NCBI GenBank assembly: GCA_028023455.1
Contig: JAQFVV010012424.1
Span: forward strand, 1,780,001 to 1,844,000
Direction: 5' to 3'
DNA: 64,000 nucleotides
DNA from: Epiperipatus broadwayi
Lineage: Eukaryota > Onychophora > Udeonychophora > Euonychophora > Peripatidae
Below, piece by piece: positions 48,561-59,363 of the stretch. The notes under the pieces were generated by a model, which searched no databases, had not been told where the DNA came from, and saw nothing but the letters and a program-made list of their open reading frames with translations. Numbering within the stretch: the first letter of the stretch is position 1; each line of letters begins with the position of its first letter. The position numbers and the translations under genes were made by a program.

Positions 48561-48815
48561 AAAAATTTGCTTCTGCATTTTTAGAAAATGGATGCTATAG
48601 TCAATTTGCATAAATTTACATAAGACTTTATTACAAGCATTTCTCAATTGGTAACGAGCTATGATTATGGGAACTTAGACTTCTCAAAAGCGCTCAAATG
48701 ATTAATTAACATCATTAATTACTACACTATATAGCTTCATTACATGCGCGTAAAGCACAATTAAAGAGTTATAAATTGTTAATGAAGTAAAACCTCAATT
48801 ATAACATTTAAAAAG

Positions 48816-50039
48816 TATTTTTTATGGTGAAGTCAAACAATACTCTCTACTAGATAGGGAGACACTGCTCATATTTTATAAAAGTTTAAAAGTATGCCAT
48901 ATTGATTTCTTTTATTGGGAGAATAAAATATGATGAAGAGCTACAATAAGACAAAGTGGGGAAAACATTTAAATAGTAAGGCTGACTTCAGAAGTTAAAA
49001 CAAATAGCATTGCAAAATTTAAATAAACACATTAAAGAAGAATTGACAGGTGATATATTAGGTTGTACAATGATTTCTAGGTTTAGGTTGTACAATGATT
49101 TCTAGGTTGATTTATATAATCATTATACAAATTATCTTTTATTTTCATTTTTCATTCCCTCTTTTTCATCTGTAGTTCAAATCATACCCAATCACAAATG
49201 GTTGTAAATAATGATGTTGATTTTCTGTTGAACCTACTAATTTTAACATTGAAGAATTATTTCAGCAATTTGTTAAGCTTTAGATAAAAAAGAATTTTCT
49301 TAATTCTTTTTCACATAAAAGGTCTCATGAGTTTACTTGTTACTCAATCAAATAAGTCATACAATGGATAGATAGGATTTAATAGTTTTCCATATTTTTT
49401 CACATAAAAAACGTTACTGGGAAGGATTGTATTTGATTTTTTTAGGTTATATTTAATTAAAAAAAAAAAAAATTCATATATGCTTTTCATGCTTAGTTTT
49501 TTGATCATTTTTAAGAAAATTACTCATCACACTTTCATTGATAACTAAAACTACTTGATTTTCTAACATGGTATAAATATTATAATTGTCTTATTAAATG
49601 TGGTTGAACAAATCTTACAACAAAATTAATTCAGTTAAATTACTTCTAAAATCCATGTTCATAGTTTAATATCAAATTGAGAAATGTCAGTCTATTTAAA
49701 TAGAAAGTGAGTTGCTGTGTTATCTCAAGTAGGGTCCTGAAGAGCTGATGACATCAAGTTTGATTGACAGAAATGTTTGTCCTGCAAATGATATGTTGAT
49801 TTTTAATCAAATATTGCCATGTAAATTTTTACAAATTTTTAAAACCATAAATAAATTAATGTTAGTAGATTATAATATATTATAAAGGAATTGATATTTA
49901 TAAAAAAAAGTATATATCAACAGCAATTTTTTTTATATAATATATAAGGTTAATAAAAAGAGATTATCATTAATAAATCTTTAGCCTAGAACAGAGTTGT
50001 TACTCTAAGTGGTCTGCCATAGTTTATTCAAATTGTTAA
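48816..50039. other. Gene-free AT-rich stretch
   Basis: No gene is recognised. It holds one short tandem repeat (next entry). Confidence 0.5.
49059..49109. repeat. 25-bp tandem duplication
   Basis: 'taggttgtacaatgatttct' followed by 'aggtt' occurs at 49059 and again at 49084 without a difference, so it is a recent slippage or duplication. Confidence 0.9.
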
Positions 50040-50277
50040 TCTGTATAACATGATAAAATGTGAAAAGCAGTTTTTATATATTATCAATTCATGAAAGCAA
50101 TCAACACTTAAACAATATCGATAGCAGCTTTCAATCTTGATCACTTGTCAAGGCAATCTTTTATAATAAAGGTGGATACCCACCTTTATCTATGACTCAA
50201 TATGTTTATATAGACAGTAAAGATTTCAATTTTACTATAGATAGTGAGATTATTAATTCAAAGAAAATTAAATAAAT
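50040..50277. repeat. Dispersed repeat R1, copy a (uninterrupted site)
   Basis: Matches later copies through 'gaaagcaatcaacacttaaa', 'cttgtcaaggcaa' and 'ggatacccacctttatctat', continuing with 'gtttatatagacagtaaaga'. The last part is the same sequence that is split by the DNA transposon at 51308-52336, so this copy shows the state before insertion. Other copies: 51070-51307 plus 52337 onward, 52420-52625, 52626-52830 and 53805-53925. Confidence 0.7.
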
Positions 50278-51050
50278 TAATAACTTTTATTAGTCATTCA
50301 TTAGACTAGAGATTATCCAATAATAAGTGATATTTCTATAGTGTAATTTTTTTCTGTATAGTGTAATTTTCACTACACTTCTTTCGTGCATCCACTTTTA
50401 ACACCTTGCAGAGGGATGTAATCATAAACAAATGACCAAAGACATACCTCAAGATGTACATTTCATGCTGAACCAACACTAATAATTTGGCCCAGACCAA
50501 ATATCTTTATCACTGTTCAACATTTATAAATGGCAAATTACTACAGTTTAATTGATAAGTATGAAACTTGCTGCCCTCACAACTTTGACACAAATCACTT
50601 ACTGGAATTATTTTAATAATTTTTATTAGTCATTCATTAGAATAGAGATTATCCAATAATGAATAATATTTCTGTAGTGTAATTTTCATTATTCATTATT
50701 GGATTTCTAGTTCAATGAGTGACTAATAAAAATTATTTATATATCTCCATTTAGTGGTTTGGGTCAAAGTTGTGAAGGCAGCAAATTTGAAGTTATCAGT
50801 TAAACTATAATAATTTGCTATCTACATATTAAACAATGATAAAGATATATATATATATATAAGAGATTATGGTCTGGGCCAATTGATGAGTGCTGCTTTA
50901 GCATGAAATGTGCATCTTTTGAATTATACATTCTTTTCACATGTCTTTAATCATATGTTTATGATTACATCCCTCTACAAAGTGTTAAAAATGGATAAAA
51001 ACCAATCTATACTTGGATGAGAGTGGTGTAATGAAAATTATGCTGCAGAA
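50278..51050. repeat. Large imperfect foldback element
   Basis: Left and right arms of roughly 350-400 bp are reverse complements with many mismatches, meeting near 50690. Matching pairs include 'gagggatgtaatcataaac' (50411) with 'gtttatgattacatccctct' (50959), 'ggcccagacca' (50490) with 'tggtctgggcc' (50870), and 'cacaactttgaca' (50579) with 'caaagttgtgaaggc' (50766). The outer segment 'ttattagtcattcattaga' recurs at the centre in direct orientation. No coding capacity. A shorter relative is at 55130-55450. Confidence 0.75.
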
Positions 51051-51069
51051 AGTTTAAATAAAATTTATT

Positions 51070-51307
51070 AAGCATGCAAATATAACCTGTTCTGAAAGCA
51101 GACTAACAAATAGTCAATTGTAACTTTTAAATTCCATTGAAATTATTAATTACTTAAATAATAAAGCTAACAATGCTCAAGGCCAGACAGGTTTACAAAT
51201 GTAATACCAATATCAGTAACAATCAACAATATCAATCTGTTGTCAAGGAAACTCCTTTTATAATGAAAGTGGATAGCCACCTTTATCTATGGTCCAACAT
51301 GTTTATA
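51070..51307. repeat. Dispersed repeat R1, copy b, left part
   Basis: Contains 'cagactaacaaatagtcaat', 'ccaatatcagtaacaatcaa', 'tctgttgtcaaggaaactcc' and 'ggatagccacctttatctat', and stops at 'gtttatata', exactly where the TIR element begins. The remainder resumes at 52337. Confidence 0.75.
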
Positions 51308-52336
51308 TACTGTTTTCCCAAAAATAAGTCTGGGTCTTAAATTAATTTTTGCTTTAAAAGACATTGTAGGTCTTATTTTCAGGGAATGTCTTATTTTTTC
51401 ATTTACAAAAATCTACATTTATTAAGTACTTCTCTTTATAGAATGCTGTAAGATTCTTACTCTAGGAGTTCCCCACAATTACTTTCTTGTACTCGTCAGA
51501 ATAGGTTTTACTTTTTGCACTCATCTTATCTGGTGATCAGAATATTCCATTTAAATTTCCATTAAATCAAGTGTCAATTGAAGACTTGCAAGACAGGAGG
51601 GATACTTACAGTTAAGAATGGTTTGTCCATGTATAAGCAACAAAAAAAATGCAAGTACAAAAATTCAGAAAATGTGTCTGTAATTCACACATGCACATTA
51701 AGTACACCCATTATAACCTATCGTGTATTGAATTACAATAATTCATATGTGACACAATTATGTCCATTTGTTATCAAGTGCACACAATGTAAACATGGTC
51801 CAAATTATTTGTAATAGCCCTGTTGGCTATTCTTTTTTGAAGACTTTTCTTTAGGAGAAAGATTGATGACTTAAGCTAAACTTCAATTATTAAAATCACT
51901 TCCATTATTTTAATCTCTTTTAGGAAAAAAAAATGTTTAAGAAATCAAATTAATTTTTCTTTTATCTTGAACATTTGAAAACTACCATAATAAAACTCTA
52001 AAATTTAATCAAGCATTCTAAATCTAAGTATTAAATGAAATAAGTACCTAAAATATATATAAATGAAATTATAAATTGTCCGATATATTGACTTATGGTA
52101 GATAAATTGTTTCTCTATACTGGTAGAATTACATTTGTCAAAATTGTCAATGGGAAAATGCAAAAAGAACCATATAATTTATATTACCATTTATTTAAAA
52201 CATTAATGCCAATAATATTGTTTATTTATATATTGGCTGATGATCTTAACTAGAGCTTATATTATAAGCATCCTAAAAAATCATGCTAGGGGTTATTTTC
52301 TGGTTAGGTCTTATTTTCAGCGAAACACAGGAGATA
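51308..52336. mobile_element. TIR-bearing DNA transposon, copy B
   Basis: Related to 36975-37612. The left end reads 'ctgttttcccaaaaataagt' and the right end, reverse-complemented, 'ctgtgtttcgctgaaaataa'. Both sit against TA (51308-51309 and 52335-52336), the target duplication of Tc1/mariner-like elements. It is inserted in repeat R1: the flanks read 'catgtttatata' and 'tactaaagattgcaac', which together match the uninterrupted 'gtttatatagacagtaaaga' at 50203-50222. The interior is about 1 kb with no transposase (the 78-codon frame at 51578-51814 has no family resemblance). Non-autonomous or internally decayed. Confidence 0.72.
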
Positions 52337-52840
52337 CTAAAGATTGCAACTTGATTATAGACAGTAAGATTATTAATTCAAAGAAGTTCAAATAAACTTC
52401 ATTAAATAGGCAAATATAATATGTTCAGAAAGCAAACAAAGAATCAATTATAATTTTCAAATTCCATTGAAACTATATATTATTTCAACAATAAAGATAA
52501 TAGTGCTAAACTAGATAGGTTTAGAAATATAAAAACTTGAAAGCAGTCAACATTTAAGCAAGACCAATATCAATAATCAACAATCTCAATCTGTTGTCAA
52601 GGCAACCCTCATTTACAATAAAGGTTCTGAAAGCAGATTATAACTTTCAAATTCCACTGAAACTATATATTACTCAGGTAATAAAGCTAATAATTCTCAA
52701 GGCTAGATAGGTCTACAAATGAAAATATGTGGAAGCAGTCAACATTTAGGGAATACCAATATTAATAATCAACAATCTCAATAAGTTTTTAAGGTAACCC
52801 CCTTTTACAATAAAGCTTCTGAAATCAGGCTAACAAATAT
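52337..52840. repeat. Dispersed repeat R1, right part and two tandem copies
   Basis: After the TIR element, R1 resumes ('gacagtaagattattaattc'). Two units then follow in tandem, at about 52420-52625 and 52626-52830. Each has 'ttcaaattcca.tgaaacta', 'gctaataatgctcaaggctagataggt'-type text, 'caatcaacaatctcaat' and 'aaggcaaccc...acaataaa'. Period about 205 bp. The function is unknown. Copies sit next to Penelope fragments, so R1 may be non-coding sequence of a Penelope relative. Confidence 0.65.
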
Positions 52841-53260
52841 TCCAAACAGCACTCAATTGAACATTATTAGACTTTCTATTCATCACAGAGTTACTTATTA
52901 AAAATAGACCAAGCTTTCTTAATGTTATGGTTTTTATCATTGCATTCACTACAAGCCATTTTTATTTCACTAGGATTAAAAACATGACCAAATAAAATCT
53001 CATAATCCAAAAACATTGATGACATTGAAGAATTTAACTTAGTTTTATTGTAATAATATATATGTTGTTTAAGTCTTATATCAATGTTTGCTCTGGGCAA
53101 TTATGTTCCTGGCTCTTAAACAAATAAACAGTACAAAGATATTTCTTACAATCATTTTTATCCTTACTATTATTAATTAAATGATTTAATATAGTAGGTG
53201 ACCCAAAATATACATTATATTCCTTATCACACATTTTTTTTTAATATTTGAAGATATAGA
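52841..53260 (-). pseudogene. Penelope endonuclease fragment
   Basis: On the - strand the frame at 52891-53100 aligns with the nuclease domain of the main Penelope element: 'IDIRLKQHIYYYNKTKLNSS' corresponds to 'TRVAQHRYLYNRTKSKTEGG', and 'KMACSECNDKNHNIKKAWS' to 'KMICSERNDAKRKVKEACY'. Upstream (about 53110-53250) the linker 'TILNHLINNSKDKND' follows the same order. The copy is older than the main element, judged by divergence, and lacks the RT. Confidence 0.7.
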
Positions 53261-53584
53261 ATGTATATAAAGAGAGTCAACCAAGGTCTAATATCCATAA
53301 CTTGATTACTATCAAACTTTAATTTATAATTAAAATGCTTAGCATGTTTAAATAAAGTGTATTTATAATAACTTATCCATATTAATTCAGACATATATTT
53401 ATTAATGTTTTCCTGAAAGTTTGTGATGATGGTGTTCTAGTTGTATTTTTATATTGGACTATTTCCATCATCTAATATATGTATATTGAATGTCTTTAGA
53501 AAAATTTAACTTTATTTAAATATTCCAAATACATTGAACTGTTAGTAATAGCACATCAAACGATTAGTATATGCACAATGTTTT

Positions 53585-53726
53585 CAAGAGGCATTAGTCT
53601 CCCCTTTTCTTCAGGTGTTGCTGGCCTGACCAGTGACAGTACTAGCATGGGATTCGAACCTGGACCCTTAGATTCTTGAGTTTTGAATTTTAAGGTAATG
53701 CTCTAACCAACTGAGCCATCCTGCCA
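53585..53726 (-). mobile_element. tRNA-derived SINE
   Basis: On the - strand the 5' end reads 'ggcaggatggctcagttggt' (an A-box like TGGCTCAGTTGG) and has a B-box 'ggttcgaatcc', in the right order and spacing for a tRNA head. It is followed by a non-tRNA body with 'cactggtcaggccagcaaca' and 'cctgaagaa'. The same body appears in the degenerate copy at 61370-61500. The tRNA-like part has an odd AT-rich anticodon region and continues directly into the body, so it is a SINE, not a tRNA gene. Pol III would transcribe it from the internal boxes. Confidence 0.8.
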
Positions 53727-53804
53727 AACATTTATCAAATTATGGTTCTAATGTAAAACACCTTGAAACTTGCATATATATCTTAGTATTTTTGGTATTA
53801 TTTA

Positions 53805-53932
53805 GATAATAAAACTAATAATGCTTAAGACTAGATGGGTTTACAAATATAAATAATACATGATACTAATCAATACTTAAACAATACCAATATCATTAGC
53901 AATCAACAATCTCATTCTGTTGTCAAATCAGT
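53805..53932. repeat. Dispersed repeat R1, copy e
   Basis: Shares 'taataatgctta', 'ctagatgggtttacaaatat', 'accaatatcatta' and 'caatcaacaatctcattctg' with the other R1 copies. It runs directly into the Penelope RT fragment at 53933. Confidence 0.65.
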
Positions 53933-54160
53933 GATAGCTAAAGAATGACCTCTTTTGATGTTAATGAGTTGTATGGTTCAGTTGATCACGTTTGTCTCTG
54001 AAAGTTATTCAGGATTTGCTATTTAAAAAAAAATTTGAGAAGTAAAAGATAATTTATTATAGATGTTCTCAGTTGGATTAGTCAATAGCTTCTTTCAATG
54101 ATCAATTCTGTAAATGGAGCAATAGTAATTAACAGGAATTTAATTAGGGTTTTCAACATA
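53933..54160 (+). pseudogene. Penelope reverse transcriptase fragment
   Basis: The + strand reads 'TSFDVNELYGSVDH', the same block as 'ASFDITELYGSIDH' in the main Penelope copy, including the first catalytic Asp. After a stop, text parallels the following region (around 'SWISQ' and 'INSVNGAIV'). It is a short, old fragment, in the opposite orientation to the endonuclease fragment at 52841-53260. Confidence 0.65.
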
Positions 54161-54359
54161 TGTTTGTCTTAATATGATTTAATTAATTTCATTTTAGTAA
54201 GGGGTTTTGTGCAAAAGAAGCTACAGTAATTGGTCTTACTTAAAAATATTTTGTATATAATTTTAATAACTAGGTTTGATTGACTCACCTTTTGTTTTAG
54301 AATAATATATGAAGTTGAGAAGTGCCCATATGTCTTTATATTGCTTATATTTTCATTCA

Positions 54360-54910
54360 TCATTATCATCATCAATCGTTATTAATCTGCTGTAGGATGG
54401 TTATTTCAAGTTTAATCAAGGTTCTCCAATCCATAGACTATCCTCTTCATAACACACTAACAATTTTTTATTCCATCCATTTTACATATGGTCTCTTTCT
54501 AGGTGTTTTACAACAATCCTTTTAGATCCACTATTAAACTTCTAGTAGCCACCTGTTATCATCTGTTCTAGGAATTTGTCCAGCTCAGTCCATTTCAATC
54601 TCCCAGTTCTTTCAATAATGCCAGTGATACATGTTTGTTCTCTTGGTCACATATTCTGATCTCTTCTGGTATTTCTAATATACATTTTTCCATACTTCAT
54701 TGAATCATCTAAATTCTCTTTTTGCTATTAATTACCCAAATTTTAGATTTATAAGTAGGAACTGTAAAATACCTCTATTAAAAATATTTCTTTTCAAACA
54801 CAGAAGCTTATTTCCTTTTAATGCTATGATATTAGTACCAAAAGTACTCTATGTAAGTTTAATCCATATTTTTTATGTCTTATTATTTTGAATTTTACTC
54901 ACAAGTTCTT
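54360..54910 (-). mobile_element. RTE-like LINE 3' fragment, copy C
   Basis: Corresponds to the last 500 bp or so of LINE copy B. It starts with 'catcatcaatcgttattaat' (compare 'catcatcaaccattatcaat' at 13468). It then has the same order of blocks: 'ttccatccattttacatatg', 'gtctctttctaggtgtttta', 'tttgttctcttggtcacata' and 'tccatacttcattgaa'. It is much more diverged than copies A and B are from each other, so it is an older insertion. Confidence 0.82.
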
Positions 54911-55129
54911 GTTTCTTTTCATTTGTATCATATTTTTTTCAAAAATCATTTGCATGATTTTTCTGACAGTATTTTAAGTTTATGATAAATTAAAAAAAAT
55001 CACGATCATTATTTAATATGCTAATGCTTTGAATTTCAAAGGCAAATGATTAAGATGCATATTTTGTCCTAAACCAGCATTCCTCAGTTGGTCCAAAGTG
55101 CAATGTTTATCATTGTTTAGTATATATAG

Positions 55130-55450
55130 ATAGGGAATTACTACAGTTTAATTGATGTGTCAAATTTACTGCCCATACAATTTTGACACAAACTACTTGA
55201 TGGAAGTATATTAATAATTTTTATTAGTCATTCATTTGACTCAAAATTATCTATTTAATCAATAATATTCTGTAGTATAATTTTCACTACAGCACTCTCA
55301 CACAAGGCAAGGACTAGTTTCTATCCATTTTTTACACCTTGTCCATCTTGGGGTAATGCAACCATTTCACGTCTTTGGTTATATGTTTATAATTACATTC
55401 CTCCATGAGAAAACTAGTCCCTACCTTGAATGAGACTGGTGTAGTGAAAA
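55130..55450. repeat. Relative of the large foldback element
   Basis: Matches the element at 50278-51050 through 'attactacagtttaattgat', 'acaattttgacacaaactac' and 'taataatttttattagtcat'. It also carries its own inverted pair: 'gcaaggactagtttctatcc' with 'aactagtccctaccttgaat', around 'gtaatgcaacc'. Confidence 0.65.
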
Positions 55451-56579
55451 TTACTTTTATAGAAATATTATTTATTATTCTATCATATCTTATTTTTGTA
55501 ACATATCTTTTAAAGCTGAAATAGGTTTATGTTTATTACCTTTGCTGTGGAAATATTCAAAATTGTAATAGTTATGTGATAGTTGTTTAAGGAAACATAT
55601 AAATTTAAAATTTATTGTCAAATATCATTATTAGAACATGCATCAATTAACAGTGTATAAAATTTGTAATGCTTTATTAAACAATGCAAATGTTATATTA
55701 TATTTTGTTGTCCATCTAATATATAGTCCTTTGGGAGTCCATTTAATATATTTGAATAATTTAGAATGTTTCACTAAATTTGTACACAAATTAAAAAATT
55801 GCTGCATAATTTTGAAAAATGTGCTCATATGCATATTCAATGCATGAAATCTAATTAAATTTAAATAAATGGATTGTATATGAAATCTATACAAGCAAGT
55901 TATTTATTTGAAATATTTGAGTTTGAACTCCTTTTTTTTTTACCTTTGCTGTATTTATGCTGTTTTCTTAAACTCTATGAATTTTTTTTTAAAAATTTAA
56001 CCATCTTTTAATAGTTTTTTGAGGATTTTAATAATTAATTGATTTTTTACCTTTTGTATTTAGCAATTCAGTAAAAGTTTCTTATATATGGTATATATCT
56101 TGTGTAATTCTATAATTAAAACACTTCAAACAATTAAAAGTCTCATTTTTCTCTTTTCTTTATAAAAACTTTATTTCTTGTATATATATCCACTTATTCC
56201 AACGTTTCAATTATTTTTAATTTTTAGTCATTTTCAAGGATCTAGAAAAAACATATAACATTATAATAATATCCACATAATAAAACCAAAAAGACCAAAA
56301 AAATATAAAAATATATATAAACTCCATAAAAATTAAAATAAATAAAATACATTAAAAATAAATTAAATTAAAACATAAAATATACACCACACTTACTTGC
56401 CTCCCTTCTCCTCAAAAAGCTTTCCCTTTTTACATTTTCTTTTATCCAAAATTCTATTATTACAATAAAACACTTATTTCCTTCTTCTTTCCTATACCCT
56501 TCAAAATTACATTTATTTCCAAAAATAATTCTTTATGCATTACTTATCCAATTTATTCTATTCAAAACAGGTTTATATC
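55451..56579. other. Gene-free AT-rich stretch
   Basis: No gene is recognised. The open frames at 55638-55894 are antisense to each other and AT-driven. Confidence 0.45.
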
Positions 56580-57030
56580 TTTTTATATCGTACCGGACCA
56601 TACTCCCTGCGAAATTCTTTTCCTAATCTTGCACTGAGCATGAAGTGACCAAGATTCAACAGGTAAAGAAATGGATATCAATTTAGCCGATTGTCTGTAC
56701 TGTATATTGGTACTTCGAGCTAAACTGATAGAAAGAGTGGATTGACAGGACTCTTCCAGTTAAAAACACCCTTTAGTTGATATCTTATTTGAATGCCCGA
56801 ATATTTAGAACAATGGCAAGAACACACCTTTGAAAAATCTATTTACAAAATAGACTTTTGTGCGCCACTTCTAGAAAAGAATCAAAAAATGAATTTTCCC
56901 CCTCCTAGAAGGATGTGCAATACCATATGATCAGCAGAGCATACGAATAAGATTTAATACTCCGGTATAGTGATATCCCTTGTGGCTAGCTCAGTCACTC
57001 TACATCTAGGGTCTTCAAATGGGTAAGTTA
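56580..57030. other. GC-richer patch of unknown origin
   Basis: Moderately GC-richer block with 'atcgtaccggaccatactcc' near its start and 'ttgaatgcccgaatatttag' near 56789. The latter could translate to LFECPNI, a phrase loosely like the C-terminus of some LINE proteins. Too short and broken to assign. Confidence 0.2.
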
Positions 57031-58154
57031 AATTATTATTACAGGTACATGGTTGATAAGGAAAGAATACATTTTTATCAATATAAATAATAATACGAAA
57101 ACGAAACAAGTTTAATATTATGATTAAATATTTATTTAATCCCAAATAGCCACCACCGTTTCATACTAATGATGATATCATAAAAAAAATACTAAATAAT
57201 TAATGATCACAAACCCATATATATATATATTCGAGGTGTTGAAATAGATAAAATACAATTTTAAATAAGAAAAATAATAAATCCCTAAAGCTATTTACAA
57301 TGTTTATAAGTAATGGAAGTGGTCTGAGCTCCTTTTACCCAGTAGAAATAAATTTTACTTTGTGTGATTTGATATACAGATATAAGATTTTCGGTCATAC
57401 AGGCATACGCTTTTACTGATGACTTTAAAACCTTTTTATTGATAGCAAATATAATAATAAAAAGAACTATGCATATGTATATTTGCATTATGAAATATTT
57501 CACTAATTTCATATTTTTCAACATGTCAATAAGGTTGCGTTAGTTCAGATACTATATAGTACGAAACATGAGGTACTGTATCTATTTCCTTTTTTCTATA
57601 GATAAATTTCTATACATGTATATACGTGCAGCACAATTATACACTTACTACTATTTTAAATATAAAGTTATTAGAGGACTTGCTTACAGGGAATCTATAT
57701 TAGATCAATCCCTTCTTACACGCATCATGAGGTGCAGCAGTGACAAAAAAAATAACTTAAAAAGGATATACGGTTAAATACATTTTTAGATATTCAACAT
57801 GAGATATAATATTTACCGAATATTATAAGCATATGTACGCATATATATATATATGTATATTTATATATGATGAATTTCAGGAGTAACAACAAGAGCAAAA
57901 CGAATAGCAACAAAAAAAAAATCTCATTGCAACCTTTGTTGAAAATACTAGAATTTGAAATAGAAAAATTGACTCAAAAGATTTAAGTAAAAGCTTTATC
58001 ATTTATGCCCGTAATAACCGTAAATTCAATATACATATGCAAGAGACAACTCTCTCTTTTTTAAATGATTAATAATAATAAAAAATAATGATATATTTAA
58101 TCGGAAATATCAAAGTTAATTATTTCAATATTAATAAAATATCTTTAAAATAAA
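57031..58154. other. Gene-free AT-rich stretch
   Basis: No gene is recognised. It includes a TA-rich microsatellite patch near 57840-57870. Confidence 0.5.
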
Positions 58155-58389
58155 CTTATGTCGGCATCTTCATTCTTCTTCTCTGGGCTCTGAGTGGGTT
58201 TCAAGTCAACTGGCTATGCGGTGAGGATTTCATCTATTTAGGCATAGGCAAGACGGTGATTGTCATCATTGTGGGTGGCTGGAACTGGTGTGGTCACATC
58301 TTGGGGCTTGGGATAAAGAAAGGGCCAAGTGCACTGGCTGGTTGTCTGCCCCATGGTCATTTTACTCGACTCTCTGGTAGATTGCTTCA
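58155..58389 (-). pseudogene. GC-rich island, possible pseudogene piece
   Basis: The most GC-rich block in this part of the window. On the - strand one frame from ATG at 58389 reads 'MKQSTRESSKMTMGQTTSQC', then 'YPKPQDVTTPVPATHNDDNH'. After two in-frame stops it continues 'PVDLKPTQSPEKKNEDADI'. On the + strand a hydrophobic frame (about 58155-58468) is open without stops. I do not recognise either. The sharp GC contrast suggests a real exon, a processed pseudogene or transferred sequence. Confidence 0.25.
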
Positions 58390-58468
58390 TATTTTCCTCT
58401 GTATATATATGATAATAATTTTTATCAAATGTTCATTTGCTATTTTGACTGGTTCATTAAATCTTTAA

Positions 58469-59363
58469 GAAATCATTAGTTCTTAAAAGCACTGTATAAT
58501 GGATTTCTTAGAAACTGTCAGCAGTAGTCTTGTTCATAAATTAATCTCTAAGTAGCTGGTTGCATGGAGAATTCTGGAGCCAAAGTAGTGAATGACTTTC
58601 CCAGAACGACTGCCAAAAAAAAAAAAATCCCACAGCACTATCAATCCCATTCATACAAACCAATTCAGATAGCCCTCTGAGAAGAATGAATCAGCCAATC
58701 CTTTTAATTTTGCTTATCATTTAGATTATAACATTTCTTAAAATTTTTCTGATTAAATTTTACATTTTAGGGTTTAATATAATGATTTCCATCTTGAATA
58801 ACCCAGACCACTTGCTTACAAAATCACTTCAAAAGAATTTTTAAAAAGATAACAGTTTAATTATAGCATTATCAAACATTTAGCTTTTGATCAGATTTTT
58901 GCAAAAGCAATTAACATTTTTTTTCTTACAGAATAAGATAACAATTTTTAGAAAAGTAATTAAAACAATGAAATATATATATAAGTATGTTGGAACAATT
59001 GCCTTTCTCTATTTGACTTTTTCAGAGAAAAGCAAATACATAAAATGATATATCTAAAAAATATACAAAAAGGAAAAATAAAAAATAAATGAGTTTATTA
59101 TATGTGTACAATATTTTAAATTGGTGTGTGGGGATATTCTACTGCTCAGACCCAACTTCCATTATTAATATAGCACATTTATATATTTGTTGTGCTTAAT
59201 ACATACTTTGTGCAAGGCCATTTGATAATGCCTGGCACAATACCTCCCTCTCCAATGAGACTTTTAAATGGGTATGACCATTTAAAGTCTTAAGATTTTA
59301 TTATGAACTTAAGATTTTATTATGAACTATACATGTGAGATGATCTCTAGAGCATCCTGGATG
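58469..59363. other. Gene-free stretch beside the second Gypsy
   Basis: No gene is recognised. 'cttaagattttattatgaa' is repeated in tandem near 59289-59327 (20-bp unit). The stretch 59100-59363 could hold the 3' LTR of the Gypsy element, but no partner copy is visible. Confidence 0.4.

Larger units (their letters stand above)
46706..48815 (+). mobile_element. Penelope-like element, main copy
   Basis: The coding region starts about 46800 and runs through reverse transcriptase remains to the GIY-YIG endonuclease and 3' tail (48600-48815). The RT blocks are 'PRIFINIKLHKLNAPLR' near 47540, 'SSFEFIEKIKS' near 47690, 'ASFDITELYGSIDH' near 47750 (first catalytic Asp), and 'NNGWLIGLPMS' near 47930. 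After that only about 45 codons separate the RT from the endonuclease linker, and no YxDD-like box is seen, so part of the RT is deleted. Several frameshifts split the ORF. Penelope elements normally encode about 800 residues or more. Confidence 0.85.

Noticed and set aside
53648-53726. A functional tRNA gene on the - strand
   Set aside because: The A and B boxes are good, but the anticodon region is AT-rich and unlike a tRNA, and the sequence continues into a body shared with another repeat copy. It is a SINE head.
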